Shown here piece after piece: positions 19,328-28,479 of a stretch of 64,000 bases of DNA (within the stretch, counting starts at the first letter, position 1; each line of letters opens with the position of its first letter). Location: positions 1,649,001-1,713,000 of the forward strand of contig NZ_JARXYR010000002.1 in NCBI RefSeq assembly GCF_029893635.1, written 5' to 3'. Origin of the DNA: Variovorax sp. TBS-050B. GTDB lineage: Bacteria; Pseudomonadota; Gammaproteobacteria; Burkholderiales; Burkholderiaceae_C. The notes beneath the pieces were generated by a model. It worked only from the letters and a program-made list of their open reading frames with translations. It was not told where the DNA came from and made no database searches. The position numbers were made by a program, and so were the translations under genes.

Positions 19328-20429
19328 ATGCCGCGCCCCATTCTCGCCACCGTGCACACCGCTGCGCTCCGCCACAACCTCGATCGCGCGCGGCGCGCGG
19401 CTGTCGATGCCCGCGTCTGGGCCGTGGTCAAGTGCAATGCCTATGGCCATGGCATCGAGCGGGTCTACGAAGGGCTGCGCGGCGCCGACGGCTTCGCGCT
19501 GCTGGACCTGGACGAGGCCGAGCGCGTGCGGGCGCTGGGCTGGCGCGGGCCGGTGCTGCTGCTCGAAGGCGTGTTCGAGGCGCGCGACCTCGAACTCTGC
19601 TCGCGCCTCGACCTCTGGCACACGGTGCACTGCGACGAGCAGATCGACATGCTCGCGGCGCACAAGACACTCAAGCCGCAGCGCGTGTTCCTCAAGATGA
19701 ATTCGGGCATGAACCGCCTGGGCTTCGCGCCCGAGCGCTTCGCCGCGGCGTGGACGCGGCTCAACGCGCTGCCGCAGGTGGACGAGATCTCGCTCATGAC
19801 GCACTTCAGCGACGCCGACGGCGAGCGCGGCATTGCGCACCAGCTCGAAGTGTTCGAGCGCGCCACCCGCGACCTGCCTGGCGAGCGTTCGATCGCCAAC
19901 AGCGCCGCCACGCTGCGGCATGCGGCCCAGGCGCGCGGCGACTGGGTGCGTCCCGGCATCCTGCTCTACGGCAGCGCGCCCGACTTTTCCCGCGCACGAC
20001 GCCGCGCACTGGCAGCTCCAGCCCACGATGACGCTCTCGACCAGGCTGCTCTCGGTGCAGACGCTCAGTGCCGGCGACACCATCGGCTACGGCTCGCGCT
20101 TCACGGCCGAGGGCCCGCTGACCATCGGCGTGGCCGCGGTCGGCTACGGCGACGGCTATCCGCGCCACTGCGACACCGGCACGCCGGTGCTGGTGAACGG
20201 CGTGCGCACGCGCATGGTGGGCCGCGTGAGCATGGACATGATCACCGTCGACCTCACGCCCGTGCCCGATGCGAGGTTCGGCAGCGAGGTCACGCTCTGG
20301 GGCCGCTCGGCCGTCAACGGCGCGCTGCTCCCGATCGACGAGGTCGCGCAGGCGGCCGGCACCGTCGGCTACGAGCTGATGTGCGCGGTGGCGCAGCGGG
20401 TGCCGTTCGCGCCGGTCGCGGACGAATGA
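19328..20429 (+). CDS. alr: Alanine racemase (frameshift mid-gene)
   Basis: PLP-dependent enzyme making D-alanine for peptidoglycan. The start [22 protein letters not shown] leads to [10 protein letters not shown] with the PLP lysine K35. Later come [24 protein letters not shown], and after the break [18 protein letters not shown] and [13 protein letters not shown], which carries the second-site residues. The frame changes at 19987-19990: one T too many in TTTT. Restoring it gives [21 protein letters not shown] and 366 residues. The gene is likely essential or nearly so unless a second racemase exists, so an error in the sequence is the simplest reading. It overlaps the next gene by 4 bp. Confidence 0.93.
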
Positions 20430-21159
20430 AGGTTCTCTCCAACTGGCGCTCGGTGCGCCTGTGGGAAACGCAGTTCGAGCGCGAGCTTCACCGCCGGCAC
20501 AGCCTGCGCACGCACGGCATCCTGATCGGCAGCTTCACGCTGCTGCTGATGTGGGGCGTGTCGGCGCTGCAGATGCATCTGCTCGCGGTCGATTCGCTCG
20601 CGGTGCGCTACGTGCTCACGCTCGGCGCGGGCTACCTGGGCTACCTGCTGGTGCTGCGCTGGTGGGCGCAGCGGCTGGTCGAGGGCCGCACCTCGATCGC
20701 GCCCGATCCCGGCGACGTGGTCGAGGTGGCCGACATGGCCTTCGACGCCGGCCGCGCGGCCGGCGGCGGCGGGGAGGGCGGCCTGCTGTCGGATGCCGCG
20801 AGCGGCGCTTTCGAGGCCGCGGGCGCGGCCGACGAGGGCGCGGTGGTCGTGGTGCCCGTGGTCGCGGTGTTCCTGGTCTGCCTAGCGGTGGTGCTCGGCG
20901 CGGGTTCGCTGGTGCTGCTGTACTTCAGCTGGGATGCGCTGCTCGCGGTGGCGATCGAGCTCGCGTTCAGCTACGTCTCGGCGCGCGCGCCGCGGTGCGC
21001 GTGGCGCGCGAAGGCTGGCTCATGGCCGCGGTGCGGCTGACCTGGAAGCCGCTGCTCGGGGCGGTCGCCTGCGCGGTGCTGCTCGGCGCGAGCATCGACC
21101 ACTTCATGCCCGAGGTGCGCACCCTGCCCGAGGCGGTGCGCATGCTGCGCGCGCGCTGA
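20426..21159 (+). CDS. Hypothetical inner-membrane protein with low-complexity linker (frameshift)
   Basis: About 244 residues, not recognised as a characterised family. It opens [31 protein letters not shown]. Two membrane helices follow ([20 protein letters not shown] and [18 protein letters not shown]), then a Gly/Ala/Glu-rich stretch ([27 protein letters not shown]). Two further helices lie near [20 protein letters not shown] and LEAAC-like [15 protein letters not shown] frameshift lies in the GC repeat at about 20980-20995 (one base missing or two extra); after it the frame reads [22 protein letters not shown]. It starts by ATGA overlap with alr and is probably cotranscribed with it. No function is proposed. 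Confidence 0.7.
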
Positions 21160-21176
21160 ACCTCGGGGACAGTGCC

Positions 21177-22169
21177 GTGGACCTGCGGACGCTGCGCTAC
21201 TTCATCGCCGTGCTCGAAGCCGGCAGCCTTTCGCGCGCGGCCGGTTCGCTCTACATCGCGCAGCCCGCGCTCACCGCGCAGATCAAGAAGCTCGAGGCCG
21301 AGCTCGGCGCGCAACTGTTCGACCGCTCGCATGCGGGCGTCACGCCCACGCCCGCGGGCATGCAGCTCTACGAAGACGCGCGCCGCCTGCTGTCCGATGC
21401 CGACGCGGTGCGCGAGCGCATCCAGCGGCTGCCGCAGGGGCCCGAGGGTTCGGTGACCGTGGCCGTGCCCTTCCTGATCGCCTCGCTGCTGCTCGGGCCG
21501 GTGCTGGCCGCGCTCAAGGCCAGCCATCCGCGCATCCGCGTGTTCGTGCTCGACGACCTGAGCCTGATGGTGAAGAAGGCCATGCTCGACCGCCGCGCCG
21601 ACGTCGGCATCCTCGTCGACACGCCGCAGGTCGAGGGGCTCGACTGCCGCCCGCTCGCGCGCGAATCGATCTTCGTCTGCGGCCTCGACCACGGCGGCGC
21701 GCTCGCGGCGCACCTGAAGCCCGCGAAGCGCGGCGCCCGCGGGACGGCGCGGCCCGAGGTCGCCTTCGCCGACGCCGCGCGGCTGCCGCTGGTGCTGCAG
21801 TCGCGCCGCTTCGCGATCCGCCAGCGCGTGGAGGAGGCCGCCGCCGCGCTTGGCGTGCCGCTGAACCTCGCGCACGAGCACGACTCGGCGCGCGTGATCC
21901 GCTCGCTCTACGGCTGTGGCGCGGGCTACACCTTCACGCCCGCCTGCGCGCTCGGCGACAGCCCGCAGGGCGGCGCCGACTGGGTGGTGGCGCGCGTGGT
22001 CGAGCCCGCGCTGCAGCGCAGCTACGTCATCGCCACGCCGGCCGACCGCGCGATCGACCCGGCCGCGCAGGTGGTTGCAGAGGCGCTGGTCGACCAGACC
22101 GCGCGGCTGATCCGCGAAGGCCGCTGGGAGGCCGAGCTGCTCGCCGCGCCGGACGCAGCGCGGGCATAG
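21177..22169 (+). CDS. LysR-family transcriptional regulator (CysB/Nac-like architecture)
   Basis: LysR regulator of 330 residues. The N-terminal domain VDLRTLRYFIAVLEAGSLSRAAGSLYIAQPALTAQIKKLEAELGAQLFDRSHAGVTPTPAG is a textbook LysR helix-turn-helix. The effector domain follows from about residue 90. The GTG at 21177 is chosen because the family usually begins within a few residues of LRTLRYF; no good ATG exists upstream. It is followed, co-directionally, by the acyl-CoA synthetase, acyl-CoA dehydrogenase and TTT binding protein. A perfect palindrome with a LysR-box shape lies in the gap, so it probably controls that cluster. Confidence 0.88.
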   Translation: MDLRTLRYFIAVLEAGSLSRAAGSLYIAQPALTAQIKKLEAELGAQLFDRSHAGVTPTPAGMQLYEDARRLLSDADAVRERIQRLPQGPEGSVTVAVPFLIASLLLGPVLAALKASHPRIRVFVLDDLSLMVKKAMLDRRADVGILVDTPQVEGLDCRPLARESIFVCGLDHGGALAAHLKPAKRGARGTARPEVAFADAARLPLVLQSRRFAIRQRVEEAAAALGVPLNLAHEHDSARVIRSLYGCGAGYTFTPACALGDSPQGGADWVVARVVEPALQRSYVIATPADRAIDPAAQVVAEALVDQTARLIREGRWEAELLAAPDAARA

Positions 22170-22193
22170 CGGCGCGCGCGGCGCACCGCCCAA

Positions 22194-22214
22194 GCCATCA
22201 ATCCGATTGATGGC
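22194..22214 (+). promoter_or_regulatory. Perfect palindrome with LysR-box form upstream of the acyl-CoA synthetase
   Basis: Arms GCCATCAAT and ATTGATGGC flank CCG, a perfect 9-bp inverted repeat containing ATC-N9-GAT and T-N11-A, the classic LysR recognition pattern. It is centred about 110 bp before the synthetase start and 35 bp after the LysR stop. It is probably the operator of the adjacent regulator. Confidence 0.65.
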
Positions 22215-22313
22215 CGGGCATCAGCAAACGGTATTTCCTCTGCGCCGCTGCTTTGCGGGACAGTGGCGCATCGCATGGCCGCACGGCGCATGCATGCATC
22301 CAGGAGACAACAC

Positions 22314-23891
22314 GTGCCACACCCCACCACACGGGTCGCCAACGTCGGCGAACTCGTCTCGCGCAGCGCGCGCATCCATGCCCGCCAGACCGCGCTGCGC
22401 ACCGGCGCGCAGAGCCTGAGCTACGAGGCGCTCGACCGCCGCTCCAACCGCCTCGCCAACGCGCTGCTCGGCTGCGGCCTCGCGCGCGGCGACCGCGTCG
22501 GCATCTACCTGCCGAACTGCATGGAGATCGTCGAGATCGAGCTCGCCTGCTACAAGGCCGCGCTCGTGAAGGCGCCGTTCAACGCGCGGCTCTCGCCCGC
22601 CGAGGTGGGCGAGATCGTCGCCAACAGCGGCGCCGCGCTGATCGTCACCACGGCCGAGCGTGCCGAGGCCTTCCTGCCGCACCTGAAGGCCGGGGAGCCG
22701 GTGCCGAAGCTGGTCTTCGTCGACGGGCCCGAGAGCGCGCCCACGTCCTATGCCGGCCTGCTGGCGCGCGCGAGCGATGCCTTCGAGGCCGCCGCGGTCG
22801 AGGCCGACGAGGTCGCGGTGCTGCACTACACCTCGGGCTCCTCGGGCGTGCTCAAGGCCGCGATGCAGACCTTCGGCAACCGGCTCGCGCAACTGCGCAA
22901 GTTCCTCATGCGCTCCGAAGGCATGCGCGAAGGCCATCTGCTCGGGCTGGTCGGGCCGATCACCCATGCCTCGGGCATGCAGATCGTGCCGGCGCTGTGC
23001 AGCGGCGCCACGATCCGGCTGTTCTCGGGCTTCGAGCCGGGCCGCTTCCTGGCCGACATGAAGGCCGACCGCGTGACCCACACCTTCATGGTGCCGACCA
23101 TGATCAACATGCTGCTCGGCGAACTCGAAGGGCAGTACCGCCCGCTGCCCGACCTGCAGCGCCTGGGCTATGGCGCCGCACCGATGGCGCCGGCGCGCAT
23201 CCTGCGCGCGATGGACGTGTTCGGCCCGGTGCTCTCGCAGGGCTACGGCGCCGGCGAGACCACCTCGGGCGTCTGCGGCCTGAGCGTGGAGGACCACCTG
23301 TTCGCGCGCGCCGCGGCGCCCGAGCGGCTCGCCTCCTGCGGCCGGCCCTTCCTCGAATCGAAGGTCGAGATCGTGGACGATGCGGGCGAGCCCGTGGCCG
23401 CGGGCGAGATCGGCGAGATCGTGGTGGGCGGCCCCGACATCTTCGCCGGCTACTGGCGCGCGCCCGAGCTCACGGCCGAGGTGCTGAAGAACGGCCGCTA
23501 CCACACGGGCGACCTCGCGCGCATGGACGCGGACGGCTTCGTTTACATCGTCGACCGCAAGAAGGACATGGTCATCAGCGGCGGCTTCAACGTCTATCCC
23601 TCCGAGGTCGAGGCGGTGCTCTACCAGCACGAGGCGATCGCCGACGCCTGCGTGTTCGCCGTGCCCGACGAGAAGTGGGGCGAGGCCGTGGCCGCGCACG
23701 TGGTGCTCAAGCCCGGCCATGCGCTCGACGGCGGTGCGCTCGACGCCTTCTGCGCCCAGCGGCTCGGCGGCTTCAAGCGGCCGCGCCGCGTGGAATTCGT
23801 CGAAGCACTGCCGAAGAACCCCAACGGCAAGGTCGCGCGCAAGCAGATCCAGGCGCCCTACTGGGCCGGCCAAAGCCGCATGGTGAATTGA
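22314..23891 (+). CDS. AMP-dependent acyl-CoA synthetase/ligase
   Basis: Class I adenylate-forming enzyme of about 525 residues that activates a carboxylic acid to its CoA thioester via an acyl-AMP. Visible core motifs are LHYTSGSSGVLKAAMQ (A3), GYGAGETTSGVCGLS (A5), YHTGDLARMDADGFVYIVDRKKDMVISGGFNVYPSEVE (A7-A8) and the catalytic lysine region KNPNGKVARKQI (A10). A3 has Ser in place of the usual second Thr. The GTG at 22314 is preferred because AGGAGAC lies 8 bases before it. It heads a cluster with an acyl-CoA dehydrogenase and a TTT-type binding protein, suggesting import and activation of an organic or aromatic acid. The substrate is unknown. Confidence 0.88.
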   Translation: MPHPTTRVANVGELVSRSARIHARQTALRTGAQSLSYEALDRRSNRLANALLGCGLARGDRVGIYLPNCMEIVEIELACYKAALVKAPFNARLSPAEVGEIVANSGAALIVTTAERAEAFLPHLKAGEPVPKLVFVDGPESAPTSYAGLLARASDAFEAAAVEADEVAVLHYTSGSSGVLKAAMQTFGNRLAQLRKFLMRSEGMREGHLLGLVGPITHASGMQIVPALCSGATIRLFSGFEPGRFLADMKADRVTHTFMVPTMINMLLGELEGQYRPLPDLQRLGYGAAPMAPARILRAMDVFGPVLSQGYGAGETTSGVCGLSVEDHLFARAAAPERLASCGRPFLESKVEIVDDAGEPVAAGEIGEIVVGGPDIFAGYWRAPELTAEVLKNGRYHTGDLARMDADGFVYIVDRKKDMVISGGFNVYPSEVEAVLYQHEAIADACVFAVPDEKWGEAVAAHVVLKPGHALDGGALDAFCAQRLGGFKRPRRVEFVEALPKNPNGKVARKQIQAPYWAGQSRMVN

Positions 23892-24049
23892 ATGAGACAC
23901 CCCCCATGCCGCTTCGCGGCTCCCCCCTCTCTCGCCTTCGGCGGGAGGGGCGCGCACCCGGTGGCCTGGCAGAGCCAGTTCCACGGGTGCCCTGGAGGCT
24001 TCGCTGCGCTCGCCGCGCGATGGACAACTGAGAAGGAAGGGACCGCATC
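23892..24049 (+). repeat. Structured intergenic spacer between acyl-CoA synthetase and dehydrogenase
   Basis: This 158-bp spacer has no gene. It carries two stem-loops: CCCCTCTCTCGCC with GGCGGGAGGGG, and GCACCCG with CGGGTGC enclosing a GGC..GCC inner stem. The style is like other Comamonadaceae intergenic palindromic repeats, but only one copy is seen in this window. Confidence 0.4.
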
Positions 24050-25252
24050 ATGACTTCGACCCCCACCCGGGACGGCAACGTCCGCCCCTTCGAGGGCTCG
24101 GAGCGCGCCGCCGCGCTGATCGGCCGCATCGAGGACTTCCTGCACGGCGAACTGGCCGCGCTCGCGCGCGCGCACGGCGTCGACCAGGAGCACGGCGCGA
24201 GCCGCGAACTGCTGCAGCAGGTCTGGCGCCGCTCGCACGAACTCGGCTTCTACGGCATGACGCTGCCCGAGGCCATGGGCGGCCTCGGCCTCTCGGTGCT
24301 CGACCATGTGCTGATCAAGGAAGCGATCTATGCGAGCGGCTCGCCGTTCGCGCCGCACGTGTTCGGCGAACTCAGCGGGCCGCCGCGCGTGGGCGCGCTG
24401 GTGCGCAAGGCCACGCCGCACCACATGCAGAACTTCATCCTGCCGGTGGCGCGCGCCGAGAAGGCGATCTGCTTCGCGCTGACCGAGGCCGAGGCCGGCT
24501 CCGACGCGGGCGCGGTGCAGACGCGCGCGGTGCGCGACGGCGAGCATTTCGTGCTCGACGGCCGCAAGCGCTTCATCTCGGGCTCGCCCTTCGCCGACTT
24601 CGCGGTGCTCATGGCCTCCACCGCGAGCGACTCGGCCCAGCGCGAGGTCACGGCCTTCTTCGTCGACCTGAAGCAGGCCGGCGTGCGCGTCGAGGCCGGC
24701 TACAAGACCATGGCGGGGCAGTCGCACACCGGCGACATCGTGCTCGAGAACTGCCGCATTCCCGCGGCCAACCTGATCGGCGAGCCGGGCCGCGGCCTCG
24801 CGCTCGCGCTCGGGCGCATCACCGTCAACCGGCTGCTGCATTGCCCCGCGATGGTAGGCCTGGCCGCGGTGGCGCTGCGCGATGCCTGCGCCTACGCGGG
24901 CCAGCGCCGGCAGTTCGGCCGCGCGATCGGCCAGTTCCAGGCGATCCAGCACATGCTGGCCGACATGGCGACCGAGCTCGCCGCGGCGCGCGCGCTGATG
25001 ATCTCGACCGCGCGCCAGATCGACGCCGGCTCGGAAGCGCGCGCCGAGGCCTCGATGGCCAAGCTGTTCTGTTCCGAGGCCGCGTTCCGCATCGCCGACC
25101 GCGCGGTGCAGATCCATGGCGGCGAAGGCATCGTGCAGGGGCGGCGCGTGGAGTTCCTGTTCCGCATGCTGCGCATGTACCGCGTGCTCACGGGCACCAG
25201 CGAGATCCAGCGCAACACCATCGCGCGCGAGCTGCTCGGCGAGCCGGGCTGA
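24050..25252 (+). CDS. Acyl-CoA dehydrogenase family protein, catalytic-base position atypical
   Basis: FAD-dependent acyl-CoA dehydrogenase fold, 400 residues. Family marks are CFALTEAEAGSDAGAVQTRAV, GRKRFISGSPFADFAVLMA, ALRDACAYAGQRRQFGRAIGQFQAIQHMLADMA and the C-terminal GTSEIQRNTIARELLGEPG. Two known positions for the catalytic glutamate look altered. The usual YEGTS reads LTGTS, and the isovaleryl-type ER in the G helix reads NRLLH. It may use another base or catalyse a related reaction, as in the ACAD10/11-like branch. It follows the synthetase and precedes a TTT binding protein by 43 bp, so one operon is likely. Confidence 0.88.
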   Translation: MTSTPTRDGNVRPFEGSERAAALIGRIEDFLHGELAALARAHGVDQEHGASRELLQQVWRRSHELGFYGMTLPEAMGGLGLSVLDHVLIKEAIYASGSPFAPHVFGELSGPPRVGALVRKATPHHMQNFILPVARAEKAICFALTEAEAGSDAGAVQTRAVRDGEHFVLDGRKRFISGSPFADFAVLMASTASDSAQREVTAFFVDLKQAGVRVEAGYKTMAGQSHTGDIVLENCRIPAANLIGEPGRGLALALGRITVNRLLHCPAMVGLAAVALRDACAYAGQRRQFGRAIGQFQAIQHMLADMATELAAARALMISTARQIDAGSEARAEASMAKLFCSEAAFRIADRAVQIHGGEGIVQGRRVEFLFRMLRMYRVLTGTSEIQRNTIARELLGEPG

Positions 25253-25295
25253 CGCGGGCGACGGCGACAACGACGACATAAAAAGGAGACGAGAC

Positions 25296-26291
25296 ATGAA
25301 CGAGATGCTGCTGCACCGACGCCGCCGTTTGCTGGCGGCCGCGGTCGCCACCGCGCTGCTGCCGGCCGCCGCGGGCGCGCTGGCCGCCGAGGCCGAATGG
25401 CCCGAGCGCCCCATCAAGTGGGTGGTGCCCTACCTCGCGGGCACCGGCCCCGACATCACCGCGCGCGTGCTCGCCGAGGCCGTGGGCCCGCTGCTGGGCC
25501 AGCCGGTGGTGATCGAGAACAAGGCCGGCGCGGGCGGCAACATCGGCGCGCGGCTGGTGGCACGCGCCGCGCCCGACGGCTACACCTGGATCTACTCGGC
25601 CGCGCCGATGGCCGCGAACATGCGCATGTACCGCAATCCCGGCTACGACGCGCTCAAGGACTTCCGCCACATCATGCGCGTGTCGACCTCCGACATCGTG
25701 CTGGTGGTGAACAGCGCGGCCGGCATCGCGAGCCTGGACGATCTCGCGGCGAAGGCGCGCGCCCGGCCGGGCGCGCTCGACTACGCCTCGGGCGGCGTCG
25801 GCACGCCCTCGCACCTGGGCGTGGAGCTGCTGCTGGCCGCGCTCGGCGTGCAGGCCACGCACGTCCCCTACAAGGGCGCCTCGGAACTCGTCAACGCGAT
25901 CCTCGGCAACCAGGTTAGCTTCGGCACGCCGATCCTGTCTGTCGCCTACCCGCAGATCCAGGCCGGCAAGCTCAAGGCCCTGGCCGTCGCCGGCGCCGAG
26001 CGCAACCCCAAGCTGCCGGGCGTGCCCACGCTCGCCGAGCTCGGCGTGAAGGGGGTCGAACTCACGTCCTGGGGCGGCATCTCGGTGCCCGCCGGCACGC
26101 CCGACGCCATCGCCGCGCGCATCCGCACCGCCTTCGAAAAGGCCCTCGCCATGCCCGCGGTGCAGGCCGGCCTGACCGAGAACGGCGGGCAGGCCGCGCC
26201 GCTGGCCGCGCCCGAGTACACGCGCGGGTTCACCAAGGAGATGCAGCTGACCGAGGCGATGATGAAACAGGCCAAGTTGCAGCCGCAGTGA
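25296..26291 (+). CDS. TTT-type periplasmic binding protein (Bug/TctC family)
   Basis: Periplasmic solute receptor of 331 residues. A signal peptide with an Arg-rich start (LLHRRRRLLAAAVATALLPAAAGALAAEA) is followed by the Bug hallmark WPERPIKWVVPYLAGTGPDITARVLAEAVGPLLGQPVVIENKAGAGGNIG and later PDGYTWIYS and HVPYKGASELVNAILGNQVSF. Bug proteins bind carboxylates and feed TctAB-type permeases. No permease genes are adjacent; the only tctAB in the window is at 41344-43367. The ATG has AAAAGGAGACGAG upstream. It is cotranscribed with the acyl-CoA genes, so its ligand is probably the acid they activate. Confidence 0.9.
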   Translation: MNEMLLHRRRRLLAAAVATALLPAAAGALAAEAEWPERPIKWVVPYLAGTGPDITARVLAEAVGPLLGQPVVIENKAGAGGNIGARLVARAAPDGYTWIYSAAPMAANMRMYRNPGYDALKDFRHIMRVSTSDIVLVVNSAAGIASLDDLAAKARARPGALDYASGGVGTPSHLGVELLLAALGVQATHVPYKGASELVNAILGNQVSFGTPILSVAYPQIQAGKLKALAVAGAERNPKLPGVPTLAELGVKGVELTSWGGISVPAGTPDAIAARIRTAFEKALAMPAVQAGLTENGGQAAPLAAPEYTRGFTKEMQLTEAMMKQAKLQPQ

Positions 26292-26295
26292 AGGC

Positions 26296-26514
26296 GGACT
26301 GCCGGACGCAGAGGACGCGAAGGTTTCGCGAAGGACGCGAAAGGGAGAAGAAAAAAGAGAAGTTGAAGGGCGCCCAGGATGACCGGAGTGCCGAACGGCA
26401 CACTTGGCGCGGAACGGATGCCTGCACGAGGCGAGGCGACAGAACACCCCGAAATCCTTTCGAATCCTTTCGCGTCCTTCGCGGAATCTTCGCGTCCTCT
26501 GCGTTCGGCTGTCC
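26296..26514. repeat. Repeat B copy 1: long inverted repeat between convergent genes
   Basis: Left arm 26296-26342 and right arm 26468-26514 are near-complementary (GGAC..GCCGGACGCAGAGGAC facing GTCCTCTGCG..GGCTGTCC), with internal CGCGAAGGACGCGAAA / TTTCGCGTCCTTCGCG sections. The 125-bp loop contains GTGCCGAACGGCAC. The right arm closely matches 40192-40242. It fills the gap between the plus-strand TctC gene and the minus-strand panE gene and abuts the panE stop. Confidence 0.75.
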
Positions 26515-26518
26515 GAAT

Positions 26519-27498
26519 TCAGTAAAGCCCCAGCTGCCGAGCCTGCAGCCTCGAAAGTCCGAGCAGCGCATCGGTGAACGGCGTCGCCACCGCAGTCAGC
26601 TCGCCGAGTTCGCGCACCACGGTCACGAGCGCGTCGAGCTCGACCGCGCGGCCGGCTTCGACGTCCTGCAGCATCGAGGTCTTGAAGGCGCCGAGCTTCT
26701 TCGTGACCTCGTGGCGGTCCTCGGGGCTTTGCGCGATCTCGATGCCGATGCGCCGTCCGATCTCCTTGGCCTCGAGCATCACGGCCGAGATGAAGCCGCG
26801 CACGAAGTCGTCGCCCATGATGAGGTCGGTGGTCGCGCCGGTGAGCGCGCTGATCGGATTGACCGTCATGTTGCCCCAGAGCTTGAACCAGACGTCACGC
26901 TGGATCTGCGGCGAGAGCGTGGCGTCGATGCCGGCGCGCTGCAGCAGCGCCACCAGCTTCTGCACGCGCGGCGTGGCCTCGCCCGAGGGCTCTCGCCGAC
27001 GATCAGGCCGTTGCCGAAATGGTGGCGCACCACGCCGGGCGCATCGAGCGAGCAGCTGCAGTGCACCACGCCGCCGATCACGTGGGCGGCCGGAATGGCG
27101 CGTGCGATCGCGCCGTCGGGGTCGACCGCCGCGAGCCGGTGGCCGGTGATCGGGCCGCCGAAGCCGCCTTCGAGGAACCACCAGGGCACGCCGTTCATCG
27201 CGGTCAGCACCACGGTGTCGGGCCCGATCAGCGGTCCGATGCGCTCGGCCACGCCCGCGAGCGCGGGCGCTTTCACGGCAACGACCACGAGGTCCTGCAC
27301 GCCGAGCGCCTCCGGGTCGGCCACCGCATGCACCGGCACGCGCGTGCGCAGGTCGCCGCGCATCAGCGAGAGCCCGTCCTGCTGCAGCGCCTCGAGCGTG
27401 GCGCCGCGCGCCACCACGTTGAGCCGTTCACCGGCCGTGGCCAGGCCGACGCCGATCCATCCGCCGATCGCGCCGGCGCCGTAGATGCAGATTTTCAT
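26519..27498 (-). CDS. 2-Dehydropantoate 2-reductase family protein (PanE/ApbA; frameshift)
   Basis: NADPH-dependent ketopantoate reductase fold. The N-terminus MKICIYGAGAIGGWIGVGLA carries the GxGxxG nucleotide motif. VVVAVKAPALAGVAERIGPLIGPDTVVLTAMNGVPWW is typical, as is VWFKLWGNMTVNPISALTGATTD in the C-terminal domain. One C appears to be missing at about 26989-26992; adding it joins VGESPSGEATPRVQKL and gives 326 residues. The start at 27498 matches the family N-terminus. Paralogues are common beside catabolic genes, where they reduce other 2-oxo acids. Here the gene follows the aldolase/TTT/dehydratase group, so a catabolic role is as likely as pantothenate synthesis. Confidence 0.82.
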
Positions 27499-27535
27499 TT
27501 CAGTTTTCCATGACGCCGCACGGGAGGCGGAGTTG

Positions 27536-27643
27536 CTCCCTCCCCCTCTGGGGGAGGGTGGGGGTGGGGGCCAGCGGCGCTCCACCTGCGCGCGCCGTGC
27601 CTGCCCCCATCCCTGCCTTCCCCCAGAGGGGGAAGGAGCCTGG
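27536..27643. repeat. GC-rich inverted repeat between panE-like gene and aldolase gene
   Basis: CCCTCCCCCTCTGGGGGAGG near the left end and CCTTCCCCCAGAGGGGGAAGG near the right end face each other across a GCGCGC-rich centre, and each arm is also a small hairpin by itself. It occupies most of the 173-bp spacer. No coding signal is seen. It may act as a terminator or messenger-processing site in the minus-strand operon. Confidence 0.55.
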
Positions 27644-27671
27644 CGCGCTGAACGTGGTGCACAGGTTCACT

Positions 27672-28460
27672 TCAGCGCTTGTAGCTCGGGTCGATGCGGT
27701 CGACCTGCCGCACCAGCGCGTCGAACACGTCCTGCCCGGCGCCGTGCTTGGGGTTGAACTGCAGCGCGTCGCGCGTGCAGCGTTGCGCGATCTCCTCGCT
27801 CACGGGGATCGCGGCGCCCATCGAGAAGGTGGCCATCTGGATCTCGCAGGCGCGCTGCAGCGTCCAGAGGATCGCGAAGGTTTGCGGCAGCGTCCGGCCC
27901 CAGGCCAGCAGGCCGTGGTTGCGCAGGATCACCGCTTGGCGGTTGCCGATGCTGCGCAGCAGGCGCGGGCCTTCGTCGGCATGGATGGTGATGCCCTCGA
28001 AGTCATGGTAGGCCACCATGTCGTGCAGCTGCGCGGTATAGAAATTGGTCTGCTGCAGGCCGCCCTGCAGGCAGGCCACGGCCACGCCGGCCGTGGTGTG
28101 CGTGTGCATCACGCAGTGGGCGCCTTCGAGCCCGTCGTGGATCGCGGCATGCACCGTGAAGCCCGCCGGGTTCACCGGGTGGGTCGAACCGTCGAGCACC
28201 CGGCCCTGCAGGTCGATCTTCACGAGGTTGCTCGCGGTGACCTCGCTGTAGTGCAGGCCGAAGGGGTTGATGAGGAACTGCTTCTCGCCGCCCGTCACGC
28301 TGTCGGGCAGCCGCACCGTGATGTGGTTGTAGATCATCTCGGTCCAGCCCAGCATCGCGAACACGCGGTAGCAGGCCGCGAGCTCTTCGCGCGCGGCGCG
28401 TTCGTCGGGATGGAGCGAGGGATGGACCAGCGCCGAGGGCGCGGTGGCGGGTGCGTTCAT
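27672..28460 (-). CDS. Class II aldolase/adducin family protein
   Basis: Zinc-dependent class II aldolase/adducin head domain, 262 residues. Recognisable parts are ELAACYRVFAMLGWTEMIYNHITVRLPD, FLINPFGLHYSEVTASNLVKID, HAAIHDGLEGAHCVMHTHTTAGVAVA (HTHT, metal ligands) and VILRNHGLLAWGRTL with the third histidine. Relatives include L-fuculose-phosphate aldolase and decarboxylases or epimerases; this subgroup is often annotated only to family level. It sits between a TTT binding protein and a ketopantoate-reductase-like gene, downstream of hpaI and an IlvD-like dehydratase. This suggests use of a hydroxy acid or sugar acid. The exact reaction is unknown. Confidence 0.83.
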   Translation of the reverse strand: MNAPATAPSALVHPSLHPDERAAREELAACYRVFAMLGWTEMIYNHITVRLPDSVTGGEKQFLINPFGLHYSEVTASNLVKIDLQGRVLDGSTHPVNPAGFTVHAAIHDGLEGAHCVMHTHTTAGVAVACLQGGLQQTNFYTAQLHDMVAYHDFEGITIHADEGPRLLRSIGNRQAVILRNHGLLAWGRTLPQTFAILWTLQRACEIQMATFSMGAAIPVSEEIAQRCTRDALQFNPKHGAGQDVFDALVRQVDRIDPSYKR

Positions 28461-28479
28461 GGCAGTTCCTTCATGGTGT

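Noticed and set aside
23892..24049. Possible small RNA gene
   Set aside because: Hairpins are present, but there is no clear promoter or terminator of its own, and the sequence looks like an intergenic palindromic repeat.
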